DNA from: Anaeroplasma bactoclasticum
GTDB taxonomy: Bacteria > Bacillota_I > Bacilli_A > Acholeplasmatales > Anaeroplasmataceae
DNA: 64,000 nucleotides
Assembly (NCBI RefSeq): GCF_003550015.1
Contig: NZ_QXEV01000001.1
Span: 124,001-188,000 of the forward strand
Direction of reading: 5' to 3'
Part shown: positions 1 through 11,219 of the stretch, piece by piece
Position numbering within the stretch: the first letter of the stretch is position 1
How the letters are laid out: each line of letters begins with the position of its first letter
The notes under the pieces: generated by a model
Seen by the model: the letters and a program-made list of their open reading frames with translations, nothing else
The model's database searches: none
What the model was told of the DNA's origin: nothing
Program-made: the position numbers and the translations under genes

Positions 1-1
1 G

Positions 2-1111
2 GTAAAAAAATTTATAAGTATAAATCCTAATGCGGATATTATACGTTTAGGAATAGGCGATGTTACATTGCCACTATCTAAGGTAGTTATAGATGCTTTA
101 GAGAAAGCTTCAGCTGAAATGGGTGTACAAAAAACCTTTAGAGGCTATCCACCTGAGTATGGATATGACTTTTTAAAGGAAGCGATAAAAAAATATTATA
201 GTAGATTAAATGTCACTTTGGATATGGATTCTATATTTTGTTCTGATGGAGCAAAGTCTGATTTAGGAAATATAGTGGATATATTTGGAGATAACTTGGT
301 ATATATACCAAATCCAGTATATCCTGTATATTTAGATTCTAATATCATGGCAGGAAGAAGAGTACGTTTTATGGAAGGAAATAAGGATAATAATTTCTTA
401 ATTCTTCCAAAAGGTGATTATGAATGTGGAATATATTATTTATGTTCTCCAAATAATCCTTGTGGTACTGCATATACATATGAAGAATTAAAAAAATGGG
501 TAGATTTTGCCAAAAGAACTGGTTCATTAATTATTTATGATTCTGCATATGAAGCATTTATAAAAGGAAATGAATTTGTTCATTCCATCTATGAAATAGA
601 AGGAGCTAAGGAATGTGCAATTGAGGTATGTTCTTTCTCCAAGCAAGCAGGGTTTACTGGCTTAAGATGTGGATTTACAATCATTCCATTAGAGCTTGAG
701 GCTATGGGACATTCTATAAATAAGCTTTGGTCAAGAAGACAAGCTACAAAGTTTAATGGTGTATCTTATCCAGTACAAAGAGCTGCTGAGGCAGCACTTA
801 GTCCTTTAGGCATTGCTGAATGCATGAAGAATATTGATTATTATATGGAAAATGCAAGGATGCTTAGTAAGCTTTTTGATGAAAAGGGTATTTATTATAC
901 AGGTGGTAAATCATCTCCATATCTTTGGATTTTATGTCCAAAGGGTATGAAATCATGGGATTTTTTTGATTATTTACTAGAGAATGCCAACGTAGTTGGA
1001 ACTCCAGGAGAAGGATTTGGAACTTGTGGAGAAGGTTATTTTAGAATAACATCTTTTAACACACATGAAAGAACAAAAGAAGCAATCGAGCGTTTAAGAA
1101 AGATATTGTAG
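2..1111 (+). CDS. dapL: LL-diaminopimelate aminotransferase, 5' end outside window
   Basis: PLP enzyme that converts tetrahydrodipicolinate to LL-2,6-diaminopimelate in one step with glutamate as amino donor, for lysine and cell-wall DAP. The frame is open from base 2, so the true start lies upstream. The first visible residues include NPNADIIRLGIGDVTLP, typical of the DapL N-terminus. SPNNPCGTAY is the class I/II aminotransferase substrate loop, and SFSKQAGFTGLRCG carries the PLP lysine (codon 641-643). It is followed 12 bases later by pyrG, and lysA lies in the same operon, which supports the DAP-pathway role. TTG at 68 is an internal codon, not the start. Seen: motifs and operon. Inferred: a DapL rather than a succinylase/acetylase DAP route in this organism. 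Confidence 0.93.
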   Translation, partial: VKKFISINPNADIIRLGIGDVTLPLSKVVIDALEKASAEMGVQKTFRGYPPEYGYDFLKEAIKKYYSRLNVTLDMDSIFCSDGAKSDLGNIVDIFGDNLVYIPNPVYPVYLDSNIMAGRRVRFMEGNKDNNFLILPKGDYECGIYYLCSPNNPCGTAYTYEELKKWVDFAKRTGSLIIYDSAYEAFIKGNEFVHSIYEIEGAKECAIEVCSFSKQAGFTGLRCGFTIIPLELEAMGHSINKLWSRRQATKFNGVSYPVQRAAEAALSPLGIAECMKNIDYYMENARMLSKLFDEKGIYYTGGKSSPYLWILCPKGMKSWDFFDYLLENANVVGTPGEGFGTCGEGYFRITSFNTHERTKEAIERLRKIL

Positions 1112-2737
<1,626 letters not shown>

Positions 2738-2747
2738 GGTGATCCAT

Positions 2748-5700
2748 ATGCAACAAGATTACCCAAATAAGCAAGGATTATATAATCCTGCTTATGAACA
2801 TGATTCCTGTGGTATTGGTGCAATTGCTCAAATTAATGGTATAAAAAGTCATAAAACAATTAAGGATGCCCTAGATATTTTAATTCATCTAGAGCATAGA
2901 GGGGGTACAGGTGCAGAGGATAACTCTGGTGATGGTGCTGGTATCTTATTTCAAATTCCTCATAAGTTTTTTGATAGTGAAATTTTAGGATTTGATTTAC
3001 CTAAAGAATTTGATTATGCAGTAGGACAATTATTCCTATCCCAAAATGAGGATTTAAGAAATAAAGAAATTGCTTTAATTGATGATGGACTTAAAAGCGA
3101 AGGATTAGAAATCCTAGGCTATAGAAAGGTACCTGTAGATGTAACAGATATTGGAAAAACTGCCTTAAAGGCTATGCCTTATATTGCTCAGGTTTTTGTA
3201 AAAAGACCTGAGGATATTGAGGTTGGCTTACCATTTGAAAGAAAGCTTTATGTTGCAAGAAAAAGAATTGAAACTTTAGCAATTAAAGAAAAATCAAGAT
3301 TATATTTTTGTTCTTTTTCTTCAAGAACTATTGTTTATAAGGGAATGCTTGTATCTACCCAAGTAAGAAATTTCTTCTTGGATTTATTAGATACTAAAGT
3401 AGAAAGTGCGATTGCACTTGTACATTCTAGATTCTCAACAAATACCTTCCCTTCTTGGGATAGAGCTCACCCAAATCGTTTCTTATGTCACAATGGTGAA
3501 ATTAACACTATTCGTGGTAATGTAAATATGGTTCGAGCTAGAGAGGGATTATTAAAATCCGAGGTATTTAAAGATGATTTATCTAAGGTTTTACCAATCA
3601 TTCCAAAGGAATCTTCCGATTCCGCAATGTTTGATAATTTCTTAGAATTTATGTATTTATCTGGTAGAACTCTAGAAGAAACTATAATGATGATGATTCC
3701 GGAACCATGGGATCATAATAAGGATATGGACCCAAGCCTAAGGGCATTTTACGAATTCCATTCGACCTTCCAAGAGCCTTGGGACGGTCCAGCATCCTTA
3801 ATATTTTCCGATGGTATTAAAGTTGGTGCGTCCTTAGACCGTAATGGCTTAAGACCATCAAGATATTATATTACAAAGGATAATTATTTAATATTATTCT
3901 CTGAAACAGGATCTTTAGCTATTGATGAGGCTTCTATTAAAGAAAAAAGAAGACTAGAACCAGGTAAAATCTTATTAGTAGATACAAGTAAGGGTATGGT
4001 TATATCTAATGATGATGTAAAGAAGTATTATTCATCTATTCATCCATATCAGGAATGGAATAAGAATATCATTCGTCTAGAGGATTTACCAAAGGAAGCT
4101 AAAGAAAAAAGAAAGTATGATATTAATTTCTTAGAACAAATGGTTGGATATACCTATGATGAACTAATGGATGGAATCCTACCATTAGCTGAAAAGGGTG
4201 TAGAAAAGGTTGTATCCATGGGAAATGATATGCCTTTAGCTGTACTATTAAAGAATGAATTTAATTTATTCCAATTCTTTAAGCAAAGATTTGCTCAAGT
4301 AACAAACCCACCTATTGATTCTATCAGGGAAGAAAATGTTATGGCAACATTCAATTATTTGGGTTGTGAGGGTAACTTATTAAATCCAAATAGTAAAAAT
4401 AGTGAACGAGTAAGAATTGATTATCCAATATTATCTAGTGAAGAATTCTATAAAATTAAGAATTTGTATTCTAAAGGAATAAAAACAGAAATTGTTTCTA
4501 TTTGTTATGATTACGAAAGAGAAACAATGGAAGAGGCATTAGAAAGAATTTTTAATGAATGTGATATTAAAATTGATTCTGGTGCATCTATTATTATTCT
4601 TTCTGATAGAAATCAAAATGGAATTCAAATTCCATCTTTACTTGTAGCAAGTGGAGTGCATCAGCATTTAACAAAAACATCAAGAAGAACACATGTTTCT
4701 TTAGTGTTAGAAGCTGCAGAGCCAAGAGATATTCATCATTATGCATGCTTAATTGGCTTTGGTGTAAATGCGATTTATCCTTATTTAGTATATGAAACTA
4801 TTGAATATTATTTAAATAGAGGATATTTAAAGATTTCTTTAGAAGAAGCATTAGCTAATTATAAGAATGGTGTAATGCATTCTATTACTAAAATTATCGC
4901 TAAAATGGGTATATCTACAATTCAATCCTATAATGGCTCTCAGATTTTTGAGTGTCTAGGATTAAATGATGATATTATCGAAAAGTATTTTACAAATACT
5001 CCATCCTCTATTGGTGGTATTGGTATTAAAGAAATTGAAGAAAACGCAATAAAGTTATATAAAAAGGCATTAAGCCATAAGGATGATACTCTAGATTCCT
5101 TAGGCTTACATGGCTATAGAAAAAAACAAATAGATCATATTTATGATCCGCTTACAATTATGCATTTACAAAGTGCATGTAGAAGTGGAGATTATAAAGA
5201 ATATAAGGAATTTACTAAGTTAATTGATTCTAAGGTTATCAATATTAGAAATATCCTAAAGCTTAATTATAGAAATTCAATTTCTATTGATGAGGTTGAA
5301 GGTGTAGATAGTATTGTTAAAAGATTTAAAACCGGCGCAATGTCTTATGGCTCTATTTCAAAGGAAGCCCATGAATGTATGGCTATTGCGATGAACCGTC
5401 TTCATGCTAAATCCAATACTGGTGAAGGTGGAGAGGAAAGAGAAAGATATCAAAAATTAGAAAATGGAGATTCCAAATGCTCTGCAATTAAGCAGGTTGC
5501 CAGTGGTAGATTTGGTGTTACAATTGAGTATTTGACAAACGCAATTGAAATTCAAATTAAGATGGCACAGGGTGCAAAGCCTGGTGAGGGTGGACAATTA
5601 CCTGGTGCAAAGGTATTCCCTTGGATTGCTAAGGCAAGACATTCAACTCCTGGTGTATCCTTAATATCACCACCACCACATCATGATATTTATTCTATTG

Positions 5701-7226
5701 AGGATTTAGCACAGCTAATTTTCGATTTAAAGAATGCGAATAGAACTGCAAGAATTTCTGTTAAGCTTGTTGCGGAATCTGGTGTTGGTACTATTGCTGC
5801 AGGTGTAGTAAAGGCTGGTGCGAATACAATCTTAATTTCTGGTTATGATGGTGGTACAGGTGCTGCACCTAGAACATCTATTTATAATGCAGGTATTCCT
5901 TGGGAGATTGGTATTTCTGAGGTTCATCAAACATTAGTTATGAATGGCTTAAGAGATAGAGTTAGACTTGAAACAGATGGTAAAATTCTAACTGGTAAGG
6001 ATTTAGCTTGTGCAATCTTACTTGGTGCTGAGGAATTTGGCTTTGCGACAGGACCATTAATTGCGATGGGCTGTATTATGATGAGAGTTTGTAATTTAAA
6101 TACATGCCCTGTAGGTGTTGCAACACAGGATGAAAGATTAAGAAAGAACTTTACTGGTAAGCCTGAATATGTCATGAATTTCATGAGATTTATCGCAAGT
6201 GAATTAAGAGAATATATGGCTCTACTTGGCTTTAGAACTATCGATGAAATGGTTGGTCATACAGAATTATTATCTTTAGAAGAGGAATATAAGAATAGAA
6301 TTGATTTATCTAAGCTATTATTCAATGCTGAGGTTGTAAATAAGGATAGTATATTTAAGGCATATAAGCCAATTGATTTAATCAATACTTTAGATTATAG
6401 AACATTATTGCCATTATGTAAGAATGCTATAGCTGGTGGCTTAAGCAAGAGATTAGATATTGAAGTATCCAATATTAACCGTTCCTTTGGTACCATGCTT
6501 TCTAATGAAATCACAAAGATTTATGGAGAAAAGGGCTTAAAGGAGGATTCTATTATTATCCATGCTTATGGTAATGCAGGTAACTCCTTTGGCTGCTTAT
6601 TAACTCATGGTGTAAATATTACAGTTCATGGAGATGCCAACGATTATTTTGGTAAATCCTTATGTGGTGGTAAGCTTTGTGTAATTCCAAGCCAAAAATC
6701 TAAGATTAAGCCAGAAGAAAATATTATTTGTGGTAATGTTGCACTATATGGCGCAACAGAGGGTAAATGCTTCTTAGAGGGAATCGTTGGCGAACGATTT
6801 GCTGTAAGAAACTCAGGAGCCTTAGTTGTAGCACTAGGCTGTGGACAGCATGGATGTGAATATATGACAGGTGGAACTGCTGTTGTACTTGGTAAAATTG
6901 GTAAGAATTTTGCTGCAGGTATGAGTGGTGGTACTGCATATATTTATGGTGTTGATAATAAAAAGAATATCAATGATGAGCTTGTATCTATATTAGAATT
7001 AAATGATGAAGATGAAGCTAAGCTAAAGGAAATTTTAGCTGAGCATATCCTTCATACAGATTCTTCTTATGTAAAGAGTATTTTGAAAAACTTTAAGAAG
7101 GAAGACTTCTTAAAGGTATTACCAAAGGATTATGCTAAGATTATTGAATTAATTAGTTATTATAAGAAGAATGGCTCTAATTCTCCAGAACTTGATGCGT
7201 TTAATAAATTTATGGAGGGAAAATAA
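2748..7226 (+). CDS. gltB: Glutamate synthase large (alpha) subunit
   Basis: Ferredoxin- or NADPH-type GOGAT large chain of about 1492 residues. The N-terminal class II amidotransferase domain has Cys21 within HDSCGIGAIAQ; in this family a short propeptide is removed to expose that cysteine. The central and FMN-binding domains follow (PGEGGQLPGAKV, TGAAPRTS), then the 3Fe-4S cysteines in MRVCNLNTCPVG, and a C-terminal GXGXG beta-helix domain. An in-frame GTG lies at 2739, but ATG 2748 is preferred because AAGGTGA sits at the right distance before it and the propeptide is then about 20 residues. The stop codon overlaps the start of gltD (TAATG), so the two subunits are translationally coupled. 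Confidence 0.96.
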   Translation: MQQDYPNKQGLYNPAYEHDSCGIGAIAQINGIKSHKTIKDALDILIHLEHRGGTGAEDNSGDGAGILFQIPHKFFDSEILGFDLPKEFDYAVGQLFLSQNEDLRNKEIALIDDGLKSEGLEILGYRKVPVDVTDIGKTALKAMPYIAQVFVKRPEDIEVGLPFERKLYVARKRIETLAIKEKSRLYFCSFSSRTIVYKGMLVSTQVRNFFLDLLDTKVESAIALVHSRFSTNTFPSWDRAHPNRFLCHNGEINTIRGNVNMVRAREGLLKSEVFKDDLSKVLPIIPKESSDSAMFDNFLEFMYLSGRTLEETIMMMIPEPWDHNKDMDPSLRAFYEFHSTFQEPWDGPASLIFSDGIKVGASLDRNGLRPSRYYITKDNYLILFSETGSLAIDEASIKEKRRLEPGKILLVDTSKGMVISNDDVKKYYSSIHPYQEWNKNIIRLEDLPKEAKEKRKYDINFLEQMVGYTYDELMDGILPLAEKGVEKVVSMGNDMPLAVLLKNEFNLFQFFKQRFAQVTNPPIDSIREENVMATFNYLGCEGNLLNPNSKNSERVRIDYPILSSEEFYKIKNLYSKGIKTEIVSICYDYERETMEEALERIFNECDIKIDSGASIIILSDRNQNGIQIPSLLVASGVHQHLTKTSRRTHVSLVLEAAEPRDIHHYACLIGFGVNAIYPYLVYETIEYYLNRGYLKISLEEALANYKNGVMHSITKIIAKMGISTIQSYNGSQIFECLGLNDDIIEKYFTNTPSSIGGIGIKEIEENAIKLYKKALSHKDDTLDSLGLHGYRKKQIDHIYDPLTIMHLQSACRSGDYKEYKEFTKLIDSKVINIRNILKLNYRNSISIDEVEGVDSIVKRFKTGAMSYGSISKEAHECMAIAMNRLHAKSNTGEGGEERERYQKLENGDSKCSAIKQVASGRFGVTIEYLTNAIEIQIKMAQGAKPGEGGQLPGAKVFPWIAKARHSTPGVSLISPPPHHDIYSIEDLAQLIFDLKNANRTARISVKLVAESGVGTIAAGVVKAGANTILISGYDGGTGAAPRTSIYNAGIPWEIGISEVHQTLVMNGLRDRVRLETDGKILTGKDLACAILLGAEEFGFATGPLIAMGCIMMRVCNLNTCPVGVATQDERLRKNFTGKPEYVMNFMRFIASELREYMALLGFRTIDEMVGHTELLSLEEEYKNRIDLSKLLFNAEVVNKDSIFKAYKPIDLINTLDYRTLLPLCKNAIAGGLSKRLDIEVSNINRSFGTMLSNEITKIYGEKGLKEDSIIIHAYGNAGNSFGCLLTHGVNITVHGDANDYFGKSLCGGKLCVIPSQKSKIKPEENIICGNVALYGATEGKCFLEGIVGERFAVRNSGALVVALGCGQHGCEYMTGGTAVVLGKIGKNFAAGMSGGTAYIYGVDNKKNINDELVSILELNDEDEAKLKEILAEHILHTDSSYVKSILKNFKKEDFLKVLPKDYAKIIELISYYKKNGSNSPELDAFNKFMEGK

Positions 7227-8656
7227 TGGGAAAGCCAACAGGATTTATTGAATTTAATCGATTAAATAAAGAAGAAATTTTAATATCAGAAAGAATCAAG
7301 AATTTTGATGATTTCCATATTCCATTTGATTTAAAAACACAACAAGAACAAGCATCAAGATGTATGAATTGTGGAGTCCCATTCTGTCAGTCTGCAATGA
7401 AGGTTAATGGAAGAAATGTTGGTTGTCCTTTATCGAATTTAATTCCTGAATGGAATCATTTAATCTATTTAGGCTTATATGAGGAAGCCTATAAAAGATT
7501 AGAAAAGACAGCTCCATTCCCAGAGTTTACTGGTAATGTATGCCCTGCACTTTGTGAGGCATGCTGCTCATGCTCTATTCATGGATTGTCTGTTGGTGTA
7601 AAAGCTAACGAGCTATTCTTAATTGAAGAAGCCTATAAAAATGGTTGGATTCATCCAAATAAAAAGATTAAAAGAAATGGACTTAAGGTGGCTATTATTG
7701 GTTCTGGTCCTGCAGGATTATCCTGTGCTAAAAAGCTAAATGATGAAGGCTTTTTAGTTACTATTTATGAAAAGAATGATCGCTTTGGTGGACTTTTAAT
7801 GTATGGTATTCCAAATATGAAGCTTGAAAAGGATGTCATTGAAAGAAGAATCAATCTTCTAAAGGAAGAAGGCATCATATTTGTAAAAAATACAAAGATT
7901 GGTTATGATCTACCAATGGAAAAGCTAATACAAGATTATGATCATATTGTATTTGCGTGTGGTACATCTATGCCAAGACCATTAATGGCTAAGGGTAGTG
8001 ATGCCAAAGGCATTTTATATGCTGTAGATTTCTTACATGAGACAACAAAGAATTTATTAGATAAAAAGCCATTTACATATAACCTAGAAGGTAAAAATGT
8101 AGTTGTAGTTGGTGGTGGTGATACTGCAAACGACTGCTTAGGCACTGCAGTAAGAGAAAATGCTAAATCTGTACTGGATTTAGAAATTATGCCAGAGCCA
8201 CCACTTGAAAATACACTTCCATGGCCAAATTATCCAAATAAAAAGAAAACAGATTATGGAGTATTAGAGTGTAATACAATTTATAATACCGAGGTTAGAA
8301 GATTCTCTACAACCATTGATGAAGTTATTAAAGATGAAAATGGAAATGTTAAGGCTCTTAAGATTAAGCAAGTAAAATTTGTAAATGGTAAATTTGAAGA
8401 TATTCCAAATACGAAAGAAGAAGTTTCTTGTGATACTTTAATCATTGCGATGGGCTTTTTAGGTACATTAGATTCTGATTTAGAACATTACAATTTAAAA
8501 TCTAATCGTAATAAAGTAATCTTAAATAATTTTACATATGATGATAAAATATCTGTTTGTGGAGATATGAAAAATGGTCAATCCTTAGTTGTTGTTGCAA
8601 TTGCGGATGGTAAGGATTGTGCTTTAGAAATTATTAATAAATATAGAAAGGAATAA
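7226..8656 (+). CDS. gltD: Glutamate synthase small (beta) subunit
   Basis: NADPH-oxidising flavoprotein partner of GltB, 476 residues. The N-terminal region has two cysteine clusters (CMNCGVPFC and CPALCEACC) that bind 4Fe-4S centres in the family. It is followed by an FAD-binding Rossmann motif (AIIGSGPAGLSCA) and a second NADPH-binding Rossmann motif (VVVVGGGDTANDC). It begins inside the gltB stop codon, giving a fixed pairing of subunits, and ends one base before lysA. Together with gltB it makes two glutamates from glutamine and 2-oxoglutarate, feeding the DapL transaminase of the same operon. Confidence 0.96.
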   Translation: MGKPTGFIEFNRLNKEEILISERIKNFDDFHIPFDLKTQQEQASRCMNCGVPFCQSAMKVNGRNVGCPLSNLIPEWNHLIYLGLYEEAYKRLEKTAPFPEFTGNVCPALCEACCSCSIHGLSVGVKANELFLIEEAYKNGWIHPNKKIKRNGLKVAIIGSGPAGLSCAKKLNDEGFLVTIYEKNDRFGGLLMYGIPNMKLEKDVIERRINLLKEEGIIFVKNTKIGYDLPMEKLIQDYDHIVFACGTSMPRPLMAKGSDAKGILYAVDFLHETTKNLLDKKPFTYNLEGKNVVVVGGGDTANDCLGTAVRENAKSVLDLEIMPEPPLENTLPWPNYPNKKKTDYGVLECNTIYNTEVRRFSTTIDEVIKDENGNVKALKIKQVKFVNGKFEDIPNTKEEVSCDTLIIAMGFLGTLDSDLEHYNLKSNRNKVILNNFTYDDKISVCGDMKNGQSLVVVAIADGKDCALEIINKYRKE

Positions 8657-8657
8657 A

Positions 8658-9914
8658 ATGGAAAAGAAGGCTTTTGTTACAAAAGAACAAATTGAAGAAA
8701 TTGTAAAAACATATCCTACCCCTTTCCATATTTATGATGAAAAGGGCATAAGAGAAAACGCAAGGAAATTAAAAAAAGCCTTTAGCTGGAATAAAGGCTT
8801 TAAGGAATATTTTGCAGTTAAAGCTACTCCTAATCCTTATATTTTACAAATATTAAAGGAAGAAGGCTGTGGAGTAGATTGCTCATCCTTAACAGAATTA
8901 ATGCTATCGGATATGGTTGGATTTAAAAAGGATGAAATTATGTTTTCATCTAATGTAACTCCAAAAGAGGATTTCCTCCTTGCTGCAAAGCTAGATGCTT
9001 ATATCAATTTTGATGATATTACATTAATTGATTTTTATAAGGATATTGCAGATTTTAAAGAAACCATGTGCTTAAGATATAATCCAGGTGGAGATTTCAC
9101 ATTAAATAATGAAATAATGGATACTCCTAAGGATGCAAAATATGGCTTAACAAAAGAACAAATGAAGGAAGCTATTTTAAAGCTTAAATCCTATGGTGTT
9201 AAGCATTTTGGTATTCATTCCTTCTTAGCTTCTAATACAAAGGATAATGGATATTATCCAAAGCTTGCAAGAATCTTATTTGAGCTTGCTGTAGAATTAC
9301 ATAAGGAATGTGATTGTCATATTGCTTTTATAAATCTATCTGGTGGAGTTGGTGTAGATTATAAGCCTACTGAACCTAAAAATGATATTGAAATCATTGG
9401 AGAGGGTGTAAGAAGGGCATATGAAGAAATCTTAACTAAAGAGGGTATGGATGATGTTAAAATCTTTACAGAGCTTGGTAGATTTATGCTTGCACCTTAT
9501 GGTCATTTAATTAGTAAGGTTATTCATGAAAAGCACATTTGGAAGGAATATATTGGTCTTGATGCTTGTGCTGTAAATCTAATGAGACCTGCAATGTATG
9601 GTGCATATCATCATATTACTGTTTTAGGCAAGGAAAATGAAGAGGCTAAATATAAGTATGATGTAACTGGTGGATTATGCGAAAATAATGATAAATTTGC
9701 AATTGATCGTATGCTACCTAAAATTGAAATTGGTGATTATTTAGCTATTCATGATACAGGTGCACATGGCTTTTCTATGGGATATAACTATAATGGAAAG
9801 CTTAAGAGTGCTGAATTATTATTAAAGGAAAATGGAGAGGTTAAATTAATAAGAAGAGCAGAAACTCCAAGTGATTATTTTGCTACATTAGATTTAACTC
9901 CATTTAAAAAATAG
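8658..9914 (+). CDS. lysA: Diaminopimelate decarboxylase
   Basis: PLP fold-III decarboxylase converting meso-DAP to lysine, 418 residues, the family size. The PLP lysine lies in YFAVKATPNPYIL near residue 53, and the C-terminal DTGAHGFSMGYNYNG segment is the conserved active-site loop (AYxxxMxxxYN in most LysA proteins, here slightly divergent). GVDCSSLTELML is also typical. It starts two bases after the gltD stop and is the last gene of the operon, with a strong terminator following. The presence of both dapL and lysA indicates complete late lysine synthesis. Confidence 0.93.
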   Translation: MEKKAFVTKEQIEEIVKTYPTPFHIYDEKGIRENARKLKKAFSWNKGFKEYFAVKATPNPYILQILKEEGCGVDCSSLTELMLSDMVGFKKDEIMFSSNVTPKEDFLLAAKLDAYINFDDITLIDFYKDIADFKETMCLRYNPGGDFTLNNEIMDTPKDAKYGLTKEQMKEAILKLKSYGVKHFGIHSFLASNTKDNGYYPKLARILFELAVELHKECDCHIAFINLSGGVGVDYKPTEPKNDIEIIGEGVRRAYEEILTKEGMDDVKIFTELGRFMLAPYGHLISKVIHEKHIWKEYIGLDACAVNLMRPAMYGAYHHITVLGKENEEAKYKYDVTGGLCENNDKFAIDRMLPKIEIGDYLAIHDTGAHGFSMGYNYNGKLKSAELLLKENGEVKLIRRAETPSDYFATLDLTPFKK

Positions 9915-9928
9915 AATTTACAATATTG

Positions 9929-9968
9929 GGATAGATTGTAACGCCTTACAGTCTATCCTTTTCTTTTT
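9929..9968 (+). terminator. Rho-independent terminator of the dapL-lysA operon
   Basis: 13-bp stem GGATAGATTGTAA / TTACAGTCTATCC (one G-U pair) with a CGCC loop, followed by TTTTCTTTTT. It lies 15 bases after the lysA stop. Confidence 0.9.
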
Positions 9969-10020
9969 ATGTCGCAATATGATAATATGATAGAAGAATA
10001 CGATAAAAGAGGATATTTAT

Positions 10021-10899
10021 ATGAAACAAAGTAAAGCATTAAGCTTACTCATTATTCTTGGAATATATATTCTTGCGGGAGTATTAGGATATTTTACTTA
10101 TATCTATATCCCACTAGAGTTTTATTTTAAGCTATTGTTTGCAGATATTGTAGGCACAGTAGTAGTATTTATTTTTAGTCTAATACTTAAAAATGCATCC
10201 TGCTATGATGCATATTGGAGTGTATTACCTATGGTAGTAGTACTATTTTATATGTTTACAAAGGAAATGAATGTAGTAAGGCTTTTAGCATCTATTGCAG
10301 TATTAGGCTGGGGTTTAAGATTAACTATAAATTGGATATATACATTCGATAATCTATCCTGGGAGGATTGGAGATATAGAATGCTAAAGGAAAAGACAAA
10401 AGCATTTTATCCAATTATTAATTTCTTAGGAATCCATTTATTCCCAACACTAGTAGTATATTTATGTATTTTACCTATCGCATTTATATTTAATTATGAT
10501 GTCTCTATGAATATAGGTGTTGTGATATTCTTCATTCTTGCAGTATTATCCTTTTCTATGCAAGGCCTTGCAGATTTAGAAATGCATAAATTTAGAAAGA
10601 ATAGAAATTCTGTATTTATTAGAAATGGCTTATGGAAATATTCTAGGCATCCGAATTACTTAGGAGAAATTTTAATGTGGTGGAATATTGCAGCTTTATC
10701 TATTTTCGCGCTTGGAAAAAATTATTGGCTAATGTTTGGTGCATTAGTAAATACATTAATGTTTACCTTTATATCTATTCCTATGGCAGAAAACCATCAA
10801 AGAGAAAGAAAAGAAGGCTTTGATGAATATAAAGCTGAAACAAGAATGCTACTTCCTATATATAAACGAAGCAAAAAAGAAACAAAAATTGAGGGCTAA
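10021..10899 (+). CDS. DUF1295-family integral membrane protein (steroid 5-alpha-reductase-like)
   Basis: 292-residue polytopic membrane protein with about seven hydrophobic segments. The C-terminal third contains LWKYSRHPNYLGEILMWW, the signature of the DUF1295/steroid 5-alpha-reductase and isoprenylcysteine methyltransferase superfamily, where the R-HPNY segment binds cofactor. The substrate cannot be read from the sequence. It sits alone between two terminators; the TAATAT box at 9983 with a TG before it may be its promoter. The start ATG at 10021 follows AGAGGAT. Confidence 0.8.
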   Translation: MKQSKALSLLIILGIYILAGVLGYFTYIYIPLEFYFKLLFADIVGTVVVFIFSLILKNASCYDAYWSVLPMVVVLFYMFTKEMNVVRLLASIAVLGWGLRLTINWIYTFDNLSWEDWRYRMLKEKTKAFYPIINFLGIHLFPTLVVYLCILPIAFIFNYDVSMNIGVVIFFILAVLSFSMQGLADLEMHKFRKNRNSVFIRNGLWKYSRHPNYLGEILMWWNIAALSIFALGKNYWLMFGALVNTLMFTFISIPMAENHQRERKEGFDEYKAETRMLLPIYKRSKKETKIEG

Positions 10900-10921
10900 A
10901 GATAGCCCTTTTAATTTTCTT
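10892..10921 (+). terminator. Terminator after the DUF1295 gene
   Basis: AGGGCTA / TAGCCCT stem with a short loop overlapping the stop codon, followed by TTTTAATTTTCTTTT. Confidence 0.8.
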
Positions 10922-10927
10922 TTTACT

Positions 10928-10941
10928 TGGAAACGTTTTCT
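10928..10941. promoter_or_regulatory. CcpA/LacI-family operator-like palindrome (cre-like)
   Basis: TGGAAACGTTTTCT closely matches the catabolite-responsive element consensus TGWAARCGYTWNCW, with one deviation at position 3. It lies about 230 bases upstream of the inferred amylase transcription start. The match is visible; which regulator binds is inference. Confidence 0.5.
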
Positions 10942-11138
10942 AAAATAACGATACTAGCGAAATGAATAAGTAAATTTTCGAAACGGAAGAATATAACCTT
11001 TTTATCATATGTTATTCAAAAAGAAATTAGACAAAAAGATTAAAAATGTTTATCTTCTCTAAAAAATTCTTTTATTACGAAAAAATTGAGAATTTTTCAT
11101 TTTTAAAATGAGGATTTTTTTCGAGTTTGTTTAGGTAT

Positions 11139-11167
11139 TTTGCGTTTTTTTTCGTTAATGATATACT
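11139..11167 (+). promoter_or_regulatory. Probable amylase promoter (extended -10)
   Basis: TGATATACT (extended -10, hexamer 11162-11167) with a weak -35 TTTGCG 17 bases upstream. The predicted start near 11173 gives a leader of about 47 bases before the ATG at 11220. Confidence 0.5.
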
Positions 11168-11219
11168 TAATAATGTAGTTATTCGGTTTTATATAAATAT
11201 AAATAAGGAGAGCAAAATC

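Larger units (their letters stand above)
10922..11219. other. AT-rich intergenic region before the amylase gene
   Basis: About 300 bases without a gene. It holds a CcpA/LacI-type palindrome at 10928-10941, several imperfect A/T-rich hairpins (around 11040-11120), an extended -10 promoter at 11162 and the amylase ribosome site AAGGAG at 11205. No small ORF with a ribosome site was seen. Confidence 0.6.

Noticed and set aside
2739-2741. GTG start for gltB
   Set aside because: It lies inside the probable ribosome site AAGGTGA; ATG 2748 has correct spacing and gives a normal propeptide.
11127-11219. Longer N-terminus of the amylase starting at 11127
   Set aside because: It would include the promoter and ribosome-site region; ATG 11220 with AAGGAG opens directly into a basic-hydrophobic signal segment.
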